A stretch of 64,000 bases of DNA from Paenibacillus sp. FSL R7-0204 (GTDB lineage: Bacteria > Bacillota > Bacilli > Paenibacillales > Paenibacillaceae), in assembly GCF_038002225.1 (NCBI RefSeq), contig NZ_JBBOCA010000001.1:2728001-2792000 (forward strand), read 5' to 3'. A program made the position numbers and the translations under genes. The stretch's first letter is position 1, and the number at the start of each line of letters is the position of its first letter. Positions 29,961 to 39,930 of the stretch are shown one piece after another. The notes under the pieces were generated by a model, which worked only from the letters and a program-made list of their open reading frames with translations, was not told the DNA's origin and did not search any database.

Positions 29961-29984
29961 TGTGAAATGGACGACTAGGGATAA

Positions 29985-32024
<2,040 letters not shown>

Positions 32025-32057
32025 GGATGCGAAGAATATCCGCATAATGATTTAATA

Positions 32058-32098
32058 GCAATCCCCGAGGCCAGAGGCAGCGGGGATTGCTTCTTTTT
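32058..32098 (+). terminator. Intrinsic terminator of metG
   Basis: GCAATCCCCG / CGGGGATTGC perfect 10-bp stem, then TTCTTTTT. Confidence 0.9.
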
Positions 32099-32161
32099 GT
32101 TCCAAGATAGCCGTGCACAGGAAGCCATGCAGACTGCGAAATGCAGATCGGAGTTGACTTA

Positions 32162-32176
32162 TCGTAACCATTACTA
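32162..32176 (+). promoter_or_regulatory. Zur box candidate 1
   Basis: TCGTAACCATTACTA against the Bacillus Zur consensus TCGTAATNATTACGA: two mismatches. Located 48 bp before znuA. Confidence 0.65.
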
Positions 32177-32188
32177 TTATAATTCTGA

Positions 32189-32203
32189 TAGTAAATTTTA
32201 CGA
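32189..32203 (+). promoter_or_regulatory. Zur box candidate 2
   Basis: TAGTAAATTTTACGA, a near-perfect inverted repeat with two mismatches to the Zur consensus, 27 bp (centre to centre) from box 1. Zinc-loaded Zur would repress znuA from this pair. Confidence 0.7.
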
Positions 32204-32223
32204 TTTAAGGGGTCGATAGAGAA

Positions 32224-33201
32224 ATGGTAACAAAAAGCTTGCGAAAAGGGCTGCTGTTCGCTGCTGTCCTGCTGCTTACGCTGTCGCTGGCGGCATGCGG
32301 GCCGAAGAGCAGCGGAAGCATTGCCCAAGGAAAAGTGAACGTTATAACTACTTTTTATCCTATATATGAATTCACTGCCGAAATCGGCGGCGATGATGCC
32401 AATGTAATCAACCTGCTTCCTGTAGGGGTTGAGCCGCATGATTGGACACCGCGCAGCCAGGATATCATAAGTACTTCCAAGGCGCAGCTGTTCCTCTATA
32501 ACGGAGCCGGGCTGGAAGGTTGGGTACCCAATTTCCTTAAGAGCCTCGATGGTGACAGTAAGACCAAGGCTGTAGAGGTTAGCCAAGGGGTGAAGCTGAT
32601 TACAACGGATGAAGACGATGGGCATGATCACGGCCATGAAGGTGAAGGCGCTGAAGCAGACGGGCATGGCGACAGCCTGCATACCGACCCGCATACCTGG
32701 GTAAGCCCTAAGTCGGCGCTTGTGATGGCCAAGAATATCAAGGATAGTCTTCAAGCCGTTGATCCTGCGCATACCGCAGGCTATGAAGAGCGTTATCAGA
32801 AGCTCGCTGACCGCCTGAGCGCGCTTGATCTGAAGTTCACCGAAGAGCTGGGCAAGCTGCCTAACAAGGAGATTGTCGTATCTCATCAGGCATTCTCTTA
32901 TCTGGCGCGTGACTATGGATTGTCGCAGCATGCCATTATGGGGCTGTCGCCGGATGCTGAGCCGCGCGGGCAGGATCTGGTGAAGCTGGCTGCGCTGGTT
33001 AAGGCAGAGGGCATCCGTTATATTTTCTTCGAGGAGCTTGTATCTGATAAGCTGGCTAAGACACTGGCAAGTGAGACCGGTGTATCCACGATGGTACTGA
33101 ACCCGGTAGAAGGATTGACTGAGGCCCAGCAGAAGAACGGGGACAACTATTTCACATTAATGGAGAAAAATTTGCAAAATCTCATTCTGGCCTTACAATG
33201 A
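32224..33201 (+). CDS. znuA: Zinc ABC transporter substrate-binding lipoprotein
   Basis: 325 aa. Lipoprotein signal with lipobox SLAAC (Cys25), cluster-9 metal-binding fold, and a His/Asp/Glu-rich loop (about 138-160, HDHGHEGEG...) typical of zinc rather than manganese receptors. Likely metal ligands: the His in GVEPHDW, one in DPHTWVSP and one in VVSHQAFSY. Captures Zn2+ outside the membrane and passes it to ZnuB. Behind two Zur-box-like operators. Confidence 0.93.
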   Translation: MVTKSLRKGLLFAAVLLLTLSLAACGPKSSGSIAQGKVNVITTFYPIYEFTAEIGGDDANVINLLPVGVEPHDWTPRSQDIISTSKAQLFLYNGAGLEGWVPNFLKSLDGDSKTKAVEVSQGVKLITTDEDDGHDHGHEGEGAEADGHGDSLHTDPHTWVSPKSALVMAKNIKDSLQAVDPAHTAGYEERYQKLADRLSALDLKFTEELGKLPNKEIVVSHQAFSYLARDYGLSQHAIMGLSPDAEPRGQDLVKLAALVKAEGIRYIFFEELVSDKLAKTLASETGVSTMVLNPVEGLTEAQQKNGDNYFTLMEKNLQNLILALQ

Positions 33202-33249
33202 TAAGGAAAGTATAAGCAAGGAAAGTTAAAGTGAAAGGCGGTACTTCAC

Positions 33250-33999
33250 ATGCAACCGGTATCCCTGGACTGCCATCAGCATATGATCGAAATACAGGAT
33301 TTGTCCTTCTCCTACGGGGAACAGAAGGTGATCTCGAATCTGAATTATACGGTAAAAGAACGTGATTTCCTCGGTATCCTCGGTTCTAACGGTGCAGGCA
33401 AGACGACACTGCTTAAGATGATCGTCGGCCTGCTGCCTGCCACCAGCGGGGAGATCAAATTATTCGGCCAGCCGGTGCGGAGGTTCAAGGACTGGGAGCG
33501 GATCGGCTATGTGCCGCAGAAGAATGCGTTCAACCCGCTGTTCCCGGCAACCGTCCGTGAGGTCGTATTGTCCGGTCTGTACAACAACAAGAACCTGATC
33601 CGGCGGGTCTCGAAGGCCCAGCACCGGCAGTGCGAGGATGCGCTGGAAGTAATGCGGATTCAGGATATCGCCGAGAAAAGAGTCGGCCAGCTGTCCGGCG
33701 GCCAGCAGCAGCGTGTCTTTCTAGCCCGCGCGCTGATCAACCACCCGGATCTGCTGATTCTGGATGAGCCTACCGTCGGCATTGACGCCGAGACCCAGGC
33801 CGGATTCTTCGAGCTGATCATGCACATGCATGCCCATCACCATATGACCTTCCTGATGGTCTCGCATGATATCGACATGATGAAGAATTACCTGGGCAGC
33901 GAGCCGGTCCAGAAGAATGGTAAAATCAACTTTTACTGCCGCCACTCGCATGATGTGCAGGACTGTGCAGTCGATAATCTGCAGCACACATTGTCCTGA
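33250..33999 (+). CDS. znuC: Zinc ABC transporter ATP-binding protein
   Basis: 249 aa. Walker A GSNGAGKTT, signature LSGGQQQRV, Walker B LLILDEPTVGID and switch His in VSHD. The C-terminus has extra His/Cys (CRHSHDVQDC) that could sense metal. ATG 33250 has GGCGG upstream; a second ATG 33 bp in lacks one. Energises zinc uptake with ZnuA and ZnuB. 48 bp after znuA; the permease gene is 685 bp downstream. Confidence 0.92.
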   Translation: MQPVSLDCHQHMIEIQDLSFSYGEQKVISNLNYTVKERDFLGILGSNGAGKTTLLKMIVGLLPATSGEIKLFGQPVRRFKDWERIGYVPQKNAFNPLFPATVREVVLSGLYNNKNLIRRVSKAQHRQCEDALEVMRIQDIAEKRVGQLSGGQQQRVFLARALINHPDLLILDEPTVGIDAETQAGFFELIMHMHAHHHMTFLMVSHDIDMMKNYLGSEPVQKNGKINFYCRHSHDVQDCAVDNLQHTLS

Positions 34000-34044
34000 T
34001 CGTTGACATTGGCTGATAAGAGGATAGTTACCCTGATCAGTAAA

Positions 34045-34381
34045 CGGTATGCTAGAACTGCAGCCTATTGTATTTTGTACATTAGGTTGCCCGAATTTCT
34101 ACCCTTTTAGCTGTTCTGTTGCAGTTTGTACATTAGATTCATTGAAATGGGCCTTTTTCCAGCCCTTCTGCCAATATCCATTGTACGAAATACAACAGAA
34201 CCCGATTAAACGCTCAAAAGTGCCGATTCTGTTGTACGTTCTGCAATCGAGGGGTAAAGTGTTGTCAGGATCGTCCATTGTGCAACATAGAACGCTCAAG
34301 TCAGTTTTCGGATCGTCCATTGTGCAACATAGGACGCTCAAGTCAGTTTTCGGATCGTCCATTGTACAACATAGGACGATC
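34045..34381 (+). repeat. Array of seven TTGTRC-centred repeat elements between znuC and znuB
   Basis: TTGTAC or TTGTGC occurs at 34075, 34126, 34181, 34232, 34278, 34320 and 34362, with spacings 51, 55, 51, 46, 42 and 42 bp. The first two share TTTGTACATTAG; the last three are near-identical 42-bp tandem units (34268-34378), each holding the inverted repeat CGTCC...GGACG. No plausible gene. Looks like an interspersed non-coding repeat family inside an operon. Confidence 0.75.
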
Positions 34382-34539
34382 ATTTAATCTTTTGACATTA
34401 GTCTTTTGATCTTAGTCTTGTAACGTATGTAGATCCCGCCCTCTGTGAAGCGTATCCCGCAGGGAGGCAAAGCGATACTTCCACGAACGTCCCTAAGCAG
34501 CGAAAATCGGTCCTCCCACGCCAATTGCACTCAGCGGGT

Positions 34540-34595
34540 GTCCAGAGGGCGGAGCCCTTGGGGCCCTCCCTTCGGGAAGGGAGGGTTTGGGAGGG
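34540..34595 (+). repeat. GC-rich hairpin block before znuB
   Basis: CCCTCCCTT-CGGG-AAGGGAGGG (34564-34585) makes a perfect 9-bp stem followed by TTTG, inside a GC-rich segment (GAGGGCGGAGCCCTTGGGG). It could terminate or attenuate transcription entering znuB. The 62-codon open frame across it has no family character. Confidence 0.6.
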
Positions 34596-34598
34596 ATC

Positions 34599-34642
34599 GA
34601 AAAGGGCTTGAAAAGGGTTTGATAAGGGTTTGATAAAGCTTT
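34599..34642 (+). repeat. 11-bp tandem repeat, four copies
   Basis: GAAAAGGGCTT, GAAAAGGGTTT, GATAAGGGTTT, GATAAAGCTTT in direct succession, 43 bp before the znuB start. Likely replication slippage; length variation could alter the distance between the hairpin and znuB. Confidence 0.75.
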
Positions 34643-34684
34643 TCGCATGAATGGTTTATATTTGAAAGGTAGGAGACATTCATC

Positions 34685-35488
34685 TTGGAAATCCTGTTTA
34701 GTGATTTTTTCCAGCGGGCGCTGGCCGGCGGGCTGATGATTGGCATTACGGCGCCGCTGATCGGCGTTTTTCTGGTGCTGCGTCGTCTGTCCATGATCGG
34801 AGATACACTGGCGCATGTTACGATTGCCGGGGTAGCGCTGGGCTTCTTGACCGGCTTTTATCCGCTGGGGGCGGGGCTAATCTTTGCGGTTGTGGCCTCA
34901 TTTGCCATTGAGAAGCTGCGCAAAGCCTACAAAAGCTACGCTGAGCTGTCCATTGCGATCATCATGTCGGGCGGTGTAGCGCTGGCCTCACTTTTTTTCA
35001 CCCTGGGCAAAGGTTATAATGCAGATGTGATGAGCTATCTGTTCGGCAGTATCTATACGCTCAATACAACCGATCTTATCGTAGTAGGAATCGTAACGAT
35101 TGCCGTTGTGGTGGTTGTAACTTTATTCTTCAAGGAATTCTTCCTGCTCAGCTTCGAGGAGGATGCGGCCAGTGTCAGCGGACTTCCGGTGAAGCTGCTC
35201 AATATGCTGATTACGGTGTTAACGGCTCTGGTGATCAGTACGGCAATCAAGATTGTCGGCTCGCTGCTGGTCTCTGCGCTGTTGACCATTCCTGTAGCTA
35301 TTAGTCTGCTGCTATCCCGCAGCTTCAAGTCTTCGGTTATTCTGTCCGTGGCGATTGCCGAGATTGCCGTTATTGGCGGACTGGTCATTGCTGGAGTATG
35401 GAATCTGGCTCCGGGAGCAACGATTGTTCTGCTGTTAATTGCACTATTGACCCTAACCCTCATCGGCAAAAAAGGGCTGCCAGCCTAA
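34685..35488 (+). CDS. znuB: Zinc ABC transporter permease
   Basis: 267 aa, about eight TM segments, ABC-3 family (for example MIGDTLAHVTIAGVALG and GSLLVSALLTIPVA). Forms the membrane channel for zinc. Likely TTG start, with AGGTAGGAG 11 bp upstream. Separated from znuC by repeats but on the same strand, with no intervening gene, so it completes znuACB. Whether it has its own promoter is not clear; I saw no Zur box in the gap. Confidence 0.9.
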   Translation: MEILFSDFFQRALAGGLMIGITAPLIGVFLVLRRLSMIGDTLAHVTIAGVALGFLTGFYPLGAGLIFAVVASFAIEKLRKAYKSYAELSIAIIMSGGVALASLFFTLGKGYNADVMSYLFGSIYTLNTTDLIVVGIVTIAVVVVVTLFFKEFFLLSFEEDAASVSGLPVKLLNMLITVLTALVISTAIKIVGSLLVSALLTIPVAISLLLSRSFKSSVILSVAIAEIAVIGGLVIAGVWNLAPGATIVLLLIALLTLTLIGKKGLPA

Positions 35489-35596
35489 CAAACAAGCGTA
35501 TAACCGGCCGCCCTTAGCACCAACTACATAACTGTATTTGTACTGCTGCTACATGAAGTGACCCGAGTGACCCCGACTATGGAAGGAGATGCGCCC

Positions 35597-36310
35597 GTGT
35601 CCAACCTGAATGCAGGAATCGCTTTTGCCGCCGGAGTGGCGTCATTCATATCGCCTTGCTGCCTGCCGCTCTATCCTTCTTATCTATCTTATATTACCGG
35701 CTTATCAGTGCAGGAGCTGAAGAGCGGCAGCAACAGCAAAGAGGTCCGTCTCCGGACCCTCTCGCATACGCTGGCGTTCATTCTGGGCTTTTCGGCAGTG
35801 TTCTATACACTTGGCTTTGGAGCTGGCTTGTTCGGTGAATTCTTCAACGGCCAGCGGGATTTGATCCGCCAACTATCGGCGATCCTTATTATTGTCATGG
35901 GGCTCTTCCTGCTGGGGGTATTCCAGCCGCAGTTTCTGCTACGGGAACGCAAGCTGGAGCTGAGATGGAAGCCTGCCGGGTACCTTGGCTCTTTCATCTT
36001 CGGCATCGGGTTCTCAGCAGGCTGGTCGCCCTGCATAGGTCCCATTCTAACCGCTATAATTGCGCTATCGGCCAGTGATCCTGGAACGTGGTTTACGATG
36101 ATTACGGCATATAGTATAGGCTTTGCCCTGCCGTTCTTCGGACTGGCCTTTTTCCTGGGCGGGGCGCGCAAGATCCTGAAATACTCCAACCTGCTGATGA
36201 AGCTGGGCGGCGGACTGATGGTATTCATGGGCATCCTGCTGTTCACTGACCAGATGTTCCGCATTACGATTTGGCTGCAGGGCATCACGCCGCGCTGGCT
36301 GATTTTCTAA
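35597..36310 (+). CDS. ccdA: CcdA-type transmembrane thiol-disulfide protein
   Basis: 237 aa from GTG 35597 (GAAGGAG 8 bp upstream; an earlier GTG at 35558 is less likely). Six TM segments; redox cysteines in SPCCLPLYPSYLS (TM1) and GWSPCIGPIL (TM4). Transfers reducing power from cytosolic thioredoxin across the membrane, for cytochrome c maturation and endospore/extracytoplasmic thiol proteins. 108 bp after znuB; no partner thioredoxin-like gene follows. Confidence 0.87.
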   Translation: MSNLNAGIAFAAGVASFISPCCLPLYPSYLSYITGLSVQELKSGSNSKEVRLRTLSHTLAFILGFSAVFYTLGFGAGLFGEFFNGQRDLIRQLSAILIIVMGLFLLGVFQPQFLLRERKLELRWKPAGYLGSFIFGIGFSAGWSPCIGPILTAIIALSASDPGTWFTMITAYSIGFALPFFGLAFFLGGARKILKYSNLLMKLGGGLMVFMGILLFTDQMFRITIWLQGITPRWLIF

Positions 36311-36318
36311 TTAGGGAC

Positions 36319-37395
36319 TTAAGTGAAATAATCAATAGCCGCTTCCGGAAAATGTTCAAAAATCCGCTCTGTGATGAATTCGCGCAGGGCGGTTTGCTGT
36401 TCGTCCGGGTAGACATATTTGTTCTGTCCCCATTTGCCCCATTTCTTCTTGCGTTTCTCGATGTCCATCTCCAGCTTCGACTTCGGATAACGCTTCTCGA
36501 TGACGGTCTTGGCCGTCTTAGTGAAGCGGTGCTGGATCATCTCAAAGGTCAGCCCCTTGCCGATCCCCGGCGGCAGGGCATGCGCCAGCTTCTCCAGCAG
36601 CTCGCTGTAGCCTTCTTCCCAGCCGTCATGCCAGATAATAGGGGCAATGATGAAGCCCAGCGGATACCCGGCACGGGCGATCTGTCCGGCGGCCTCAATC
36701 CGTTCCTCGAAGCGTGAGGTGGCCGGCTCGAAGTTCTTAATTACATAGTCTGCGTTCACACTGAAGCGTACACGGGTATGACCGTTATGCTTCAGCTTAA
36801 GCAGCGGCTCGACATGCTGGTACTTAGTCACGAAGCGCAACCGCCCGAGCGGCTCCTCCGCCATGAATTCGATCAGTTCTGTCAGCGAGCCCGTAATATG
36901 CTCAAGGCCGAGCGGGTCTGAGGTACAGGCCGCTTCGAACGTCGTGATTTCCGGGGAGCGCTCGGTGATGTATTTTTTGGCTGCATCGATGATGTCCCCG
37001 GTGTTGACATAGACGCGGATGTAGGGTTTCGCTCCAAGTGTAGTCTGCAGGTAACAATAATGGCAGTGGCCCATACACCCGGTGGCAATCGGAATCGCAT
37101 AATCGGCAGACGGCTTCGACTGGTCAAAGGTAAGCGTCTTGCGCAAGCCGACCACAAGCGTCCGTTTGGCGATTTTGTATTGCTCGACTTCCGTCTCGCC
37201 CGGCAGATTGGTAATCCGGTTATGCGAGGTGGTCATGCGGTAGGGAATATTGCGGGACTTGACCCACTCCATAATCCGCTCCCCTTTGGGATAATTCAGC
37301 GCATCAGGTTCAAAGAACACAAGCTCCGGGATGAAGAGGCCGGTGGGCTTGCGCGTTCTTTTGGCAGGAGGGCGTTCGGGTGTGATTAAGCTCAT
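36319..37395 (-). CDS. splB: Spore photoproduct lyase (radical SAM)
   Basis: 358 aa. Repairs the spore-specific thymine dimer during germination. [4Fe-4S] cluster motif CMGHCHYC gives Cys107, Cys111 and Cys114; Cys157 lies 43 residues beyond Cys114, the same distance as the H-donor Cys141 from Cys98 in B. subtilis SplB. AAGGAGCGTG precedes the ATG. Convergent with ccdA (8-bp gap). No splA precedes it. Expected in the forespore, but I could not assign a SigG promoter confidently. Confidence 0.93.
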   Translation of the reverse strand: MSLITPERPPAKRTRKPTGLFIPELVFFEPDALNYPKGERIMEWVKSRNIPYRMTTSHNRITNLPGETEVEQYKIAKRTLVVGLRKTLTFDQSKPSADYAIPIATGCMGHCHYCYLQTTLGAKPYIRVYVNTGDIIDAAKKYITERSPEITTFEAACTSDPLGLEHITGSLTELIEFMAEEPLGRLRFVTKYQHVEPLLKLKHNGHTRVRFSVNADYVIKNFEPATSRFEERIEAAGQIARAGYPLGFIIAPIIWHDGWEEGYSELLEKLAHALPPGIGKGLTFEMIQHRFTKTAKTVIEKRYPKSKLEMDIEKRKKKWGKWGQNKYVYPDEQQTALREFITERIFEHFPEAAIDYFT

Positions 37396-37588
37396 GATTT
37401 CACGCTCCTTAGGGATGAGGATAACGTTATTGTGCCAATCCGCAGGCGAATGGAATCATGGTAAACATCACTAAGCGGGGAAGCGGATGACCGGCAGGAC
37501 TTGCCAAGGAGCGGCAGAAGCATGTATCATTGTTAGAGCAAGGCCCGGTCCCACCGTTACGCTTATTATAGAAAAGAGGTAAGCTAGA

Positions 37589-38014
37589 ATGCCAACACCC
37601 AGCATGGAGGATTATTTGGAGCGCATATATAAGCTCATCGACGAGAAGGGTTATGCGCGGGTCTCGGATATTGCCGAGGGGCTGGAAGTCCATCCCTCCT
37701 CTGTGACCAAGATGATCCAAAAACTGGATAAGGACGAATATCTCATCTATGAGAAATATCGTGGGCTTGTCCTAACAAGCAAAGGAAAAAAAGTGGGGAA
37801 ACGTCTTGTGGACCGCCATCAGCTGCTGGAGGAGTTCCTCGGGATTATTGGGGTACAGCAAGAGCATATTTATAAGGATGTTGAAGGCATCGAGCATCAC
37901 TTGAGCTGGGATTCCATCACCCGGATCGAAACGCTGGTGGAATATTTCCGCCGGGATGAAGCGCGTGTGCAGACCTTGTACGATATTCACCATGAGATAG
38001 CCAGCGATTCATAA
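37589..38014 (+). CDS. mntR: Manganese transport regulator, DtxR family
   Basis: 141 aa, close to B. subtilis MntR in length and sequence: [11 protein letters not shown] carries metal ligands Asp8 and Glu11, the winged helix reads [35 protein letters not shown], and [10 protein letters not shown] holds further ligands. Mn2+-activated repressor of manganese uptake genes, none of which are in the window. GAAAAGAGG precedes the ATG. Confidence 0.95.
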   Translation: MPTPSMEDYLERIYKLIDEKGYARVSDIAEGLEVHPSSVTKMIQKLDKDEYLIYEKYRGLVLTSKGKKVGKRLVDRHQLLEEFLGIIGVQQEHIYKDVEGIEHHLSWDSITRIETLVEYFRRDEARVQTLYDIHHEIASDS

Positions 38015-38028
38015 ACGTGGCTTTTTTT
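37999..38028 (+). terminator. Terminator overlapping the mntR stop
   Basis: AGCCA...TGGCT with seven T following; the 5' arm lies in the last mntR codons. Confidence 0.6.
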
Positions 38029-38038
38029 GTTTGATTAG

Positions 38039-38064
38039 CGCAACCTTTCCAGTTTTTTTACGTC
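38039..38064 (+). promoter_or_regulatory. ECF-sigma-type promoter before the GHL10 protein
   Basis: CGCAAC, 16-bp spacer, CGTC. It parallels TGAAAC-N16-CGTC at 26291, and both are followed by a structured leader and a secreted protein with a stalk domain. Confidence 0.5.
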
Positions 38065-38070
38065 AAAACG

Positions 38071-38158
38071 GGTACCGTTCCTTTTTCACCTAAGGAAGGA
38101 TTCCGTTTACAAAAGAACGGCCTTCTCCCTGAACCAAGGACGAGAGGGCTATTTTTTT
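38071..38158 (+). promoter_or_regulatory. Leader with attenuator-like terminator before the GHL10 protein
   Basis: GGTACCG, a TTCCTT/AAGGAA hairpin (38078-38097) and a TAC partner at 38108 resemble the leader at 7011. The end is an intrinsic terminator: GGCCTTCTC (38119-38127) pairs with GAGAGGGCT (38142-38150), then ATTTTTTT. CCGTTC (38075) can pair with GAACGG (38115), which would block the terminator stem. This is the logic of a riboswitch or attenuator, but I recognise no known class. It could also simply be a second mntR terminator. Confidence 0.5.
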
Positions 38159-38189
38159 GTCTAAACAACTTCAAGACCAGGGAGGAATT

Positions 38190-39866
38190 ATGAATTACCG
38201 TAAATGGATCATAGGACTGCTCGTGATTATGCTATGTCTGCCTGTGTGGACGCCGGGTGTGCACGCAGCTTCTGTGCAAATCACCATTGAACTGGATGGG
38301 GAGACGCTGAACCCGGATGTGCCGCCTTATATTACACGTACTAATGTTACGATGGTGCCGGCTGGAGTGATTAGCCAGGGACTGGGTGCCGGTGTAAAAT
38401 GGGATCAGGCGAGTAAGACAGCAACCATCAGCAAGGATAATAATGTACTGCAGCTGACCAGCGGCAAAACAAGCGCCATCGTTAACGGTGCTGCCGTCCG
38501 TCTGGATACTTCTGTGCAGATCACGCAGGGGCGGGTGATGGTACCGCTTCGCTTTGTAAGCGAGCAGCTTGGGCTTCAGGTACTCTGGGATCAGGCTGCG
38601 AAGCATATTTCCTTATATTCCGGCATGGAGATCGGCGGGCCTTCAACGCCTGTGACGCCGTCAGTTCCGTCAGTGCCAACACCAACTGTACCTACGCCAT
38701 CTGTGCCAACACCAACGGTACCGTCACCAACCGTACCTTCCATTCCTGGTGCCAAGACCAGTAAGGCGATGAAGGGCGCCTGGGTATCTACCGTGTATAA
38801 TCTGGATTGGCCCTCAACGTCTTCCGCAGGCAATCCGGTCAAGCAGAAGAAGGAGTTCGACGACCTGCTGGACAAGCTGAAGGCGTCCGGATTCAATAGT
38901 GTATTCGTCCAGGTCAGACCGTCCGGTGATGCGCTCTATCCTTCACAGATCGTGCCCTGGTCCAAGGTGCTTAGCGGGACTCAGGGTAAGGAGCCCGGCT
39001 ATGATCCGCTGGCCTACATGGTTAGCAGTGCCCACAGCCGGGGCATGCAGCTGCACGCCTGGTTCAATCCGTTCCGGGCTACAACCGATGCTTCTACCAG
39101 CAGTCTAGCCCCTAACCATGTAGCCAAGCTTCATCCGGACTGGATCGTTAAGGCGGAGAACAAGCTGTACATCAACCCGGGGATTCCGGAAGCGCGGCAG
39201 CATATCATTGACACGGTGATGGAGGTAGTCAGAGGGTATGATATTGACGGGGTGCATCTGGATGATTACTTCTATCCGTCCAATGTAGCTTTTGCCGATG
39301 ATACGGCCTTCAAGACCTTCAATACACAAGGGATTACCAGCAAAGGCAACTGGAGACGGGATAATATCAACCAGTTCATCCGTCAGCTGGGGCAGGAGAT
39401 TCATGCAGTGAAGCCGTCCGTCTCTTACGGGGTCAGCCCGTTCGGGGTATGGCGTAACAAAAAAGCGGACAGCACCGGCTCAGATACTACAGCAGGGGTG
39501 TCAGCCTATGATGATATGTATGCGGATGTGCGCACCTGGATTCAGAACGGCTGGATCGATTATGTAGCCCCGCAGGTCTATTGGAGTCTCTCCTTCAGCG
39601 CCGCCCGTTATGATAAGCTGGTGGACTGGTGGGTGAATGAAGTTAAGGGAACGAAGGTTAAGCTGTACATCGGTCTGGCTTCCTACAAGGTTGGGGATAC
39701 CAAGCAAACAGCGGAATGGCAGAGCGGAGATCAGATTATCAACCAGCTCAAATATAATGAGAAATACGATGAGGTGTCAGGCAGCATTCTGTTCCGGGCG
39801 AATGATATTGTGGTCCGTGACCCGTACGGGCTAGCCAGTCTGCTCAGCTTCTATTTCAAGAGTTAA
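38190..39866 (+). CDS. Secreted GHL10-family glycosidase-like protein with stalk domain
   Basis: 558 aa from ATG 38190 (GGGAGG upstream). Signal peptide about 1-26 (GVHA-A), copper-amine-oxidase N-terminal 'stalk' domain (about 30-140), a Thr/Pro/Ser/Val linker of VPTPTVP-type repeats (about 155-185), then a GHL10/DUF187 (beta/alpha)8 domain (about 195-555) with VFVQVRPSGDALYPS, LHAWFNPFRAT, DGVHLDDYFYP and VAPQVYWS. Members are believed to act on cell-wall or surface glycans. DGVHLDDYF probably holds catalytic acids. Exported, presumably wall-associated. Confidence 0.88.
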   Translation: MNYRKWIIGLLVIMLCLPVWTPGVHAASVQITIELDGETLNPDVPPYITRTNVTMVPAGVISQGLGAGVKWDQASKTATISKDNNVLQLTSGKTSAIVNGAAVRLDTSVQITQGRVMVPLRFVSEQLGLQVLWDQAAKHISLYSGMEIGGPSTPVTPSVPSVPTPTVPTPSVPTPTVPSPTVPSIPGAKTSKAMKGAWVSTVYNLDWPSTSSAGNPVKQKKEFDDLLDKLKASGFNSVFVQVRPSGDALYPSQIVPWSKVLSGTQGKEPGYDPLAYMVSSAHSRGMQLHAWFNPFRATTDASTSSLAPNHVAKLHPDWIVKAENKLYINPGIPEARQHIIDTVMEVVRGYDIDGVHLDDYFYPSNVAFADDTAFKTFNTQGITSKGNWRRDNINQFIRQLGQEIHAVKPSVSYGVSPFGVWRNKKADSTGSDTTAGVSAYDDMYADVRTWIQNGWIDYVAPQVYWSLSFSAARYDKLVDWWVNEVKGTKVKLYIGLASYKVGDTKQTAEWQSGDQIINQLKYNEKYDEVSGSILFRANDIVVRDPYGLASLLSFYFKS

Positions 39867-39878
39867 GTCATGAATAGT

Positions 39879-39924
39879 CCCCCGTGCTCATAGATAACAA
39901 TACATTCTATGGAACGGGGGTTTG
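39879..39924 (+). terminator. Terminator hairpin that includes the next gene's ribosome-binding site
   Basis: CCCCCGT (39879-39885) pairs with ACGGGGG (39914-39920), with an inner CATAGA/TCTATG pairing, then TTT. The G-run in the 3' arm is also the only Shine-Dalgarno-like sequence before the patatin gene at 39931. Confidence 0.65.
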
Positions 39925-39930
39925 CCATGT

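Noticed and set aside
34045..34381. CRISPR array
   Set aside because: Repeats are not separated by unique spacers of constant length, units diverge, and no cas gene is in the window.
34445..34633. 62-codon frame over the GC-rich hairpin block (SPWGPPFGKGGFGRD)
   Set aside because: Follows the inverted repeat; such frames are a by-product of this repeat. No support as a gene.
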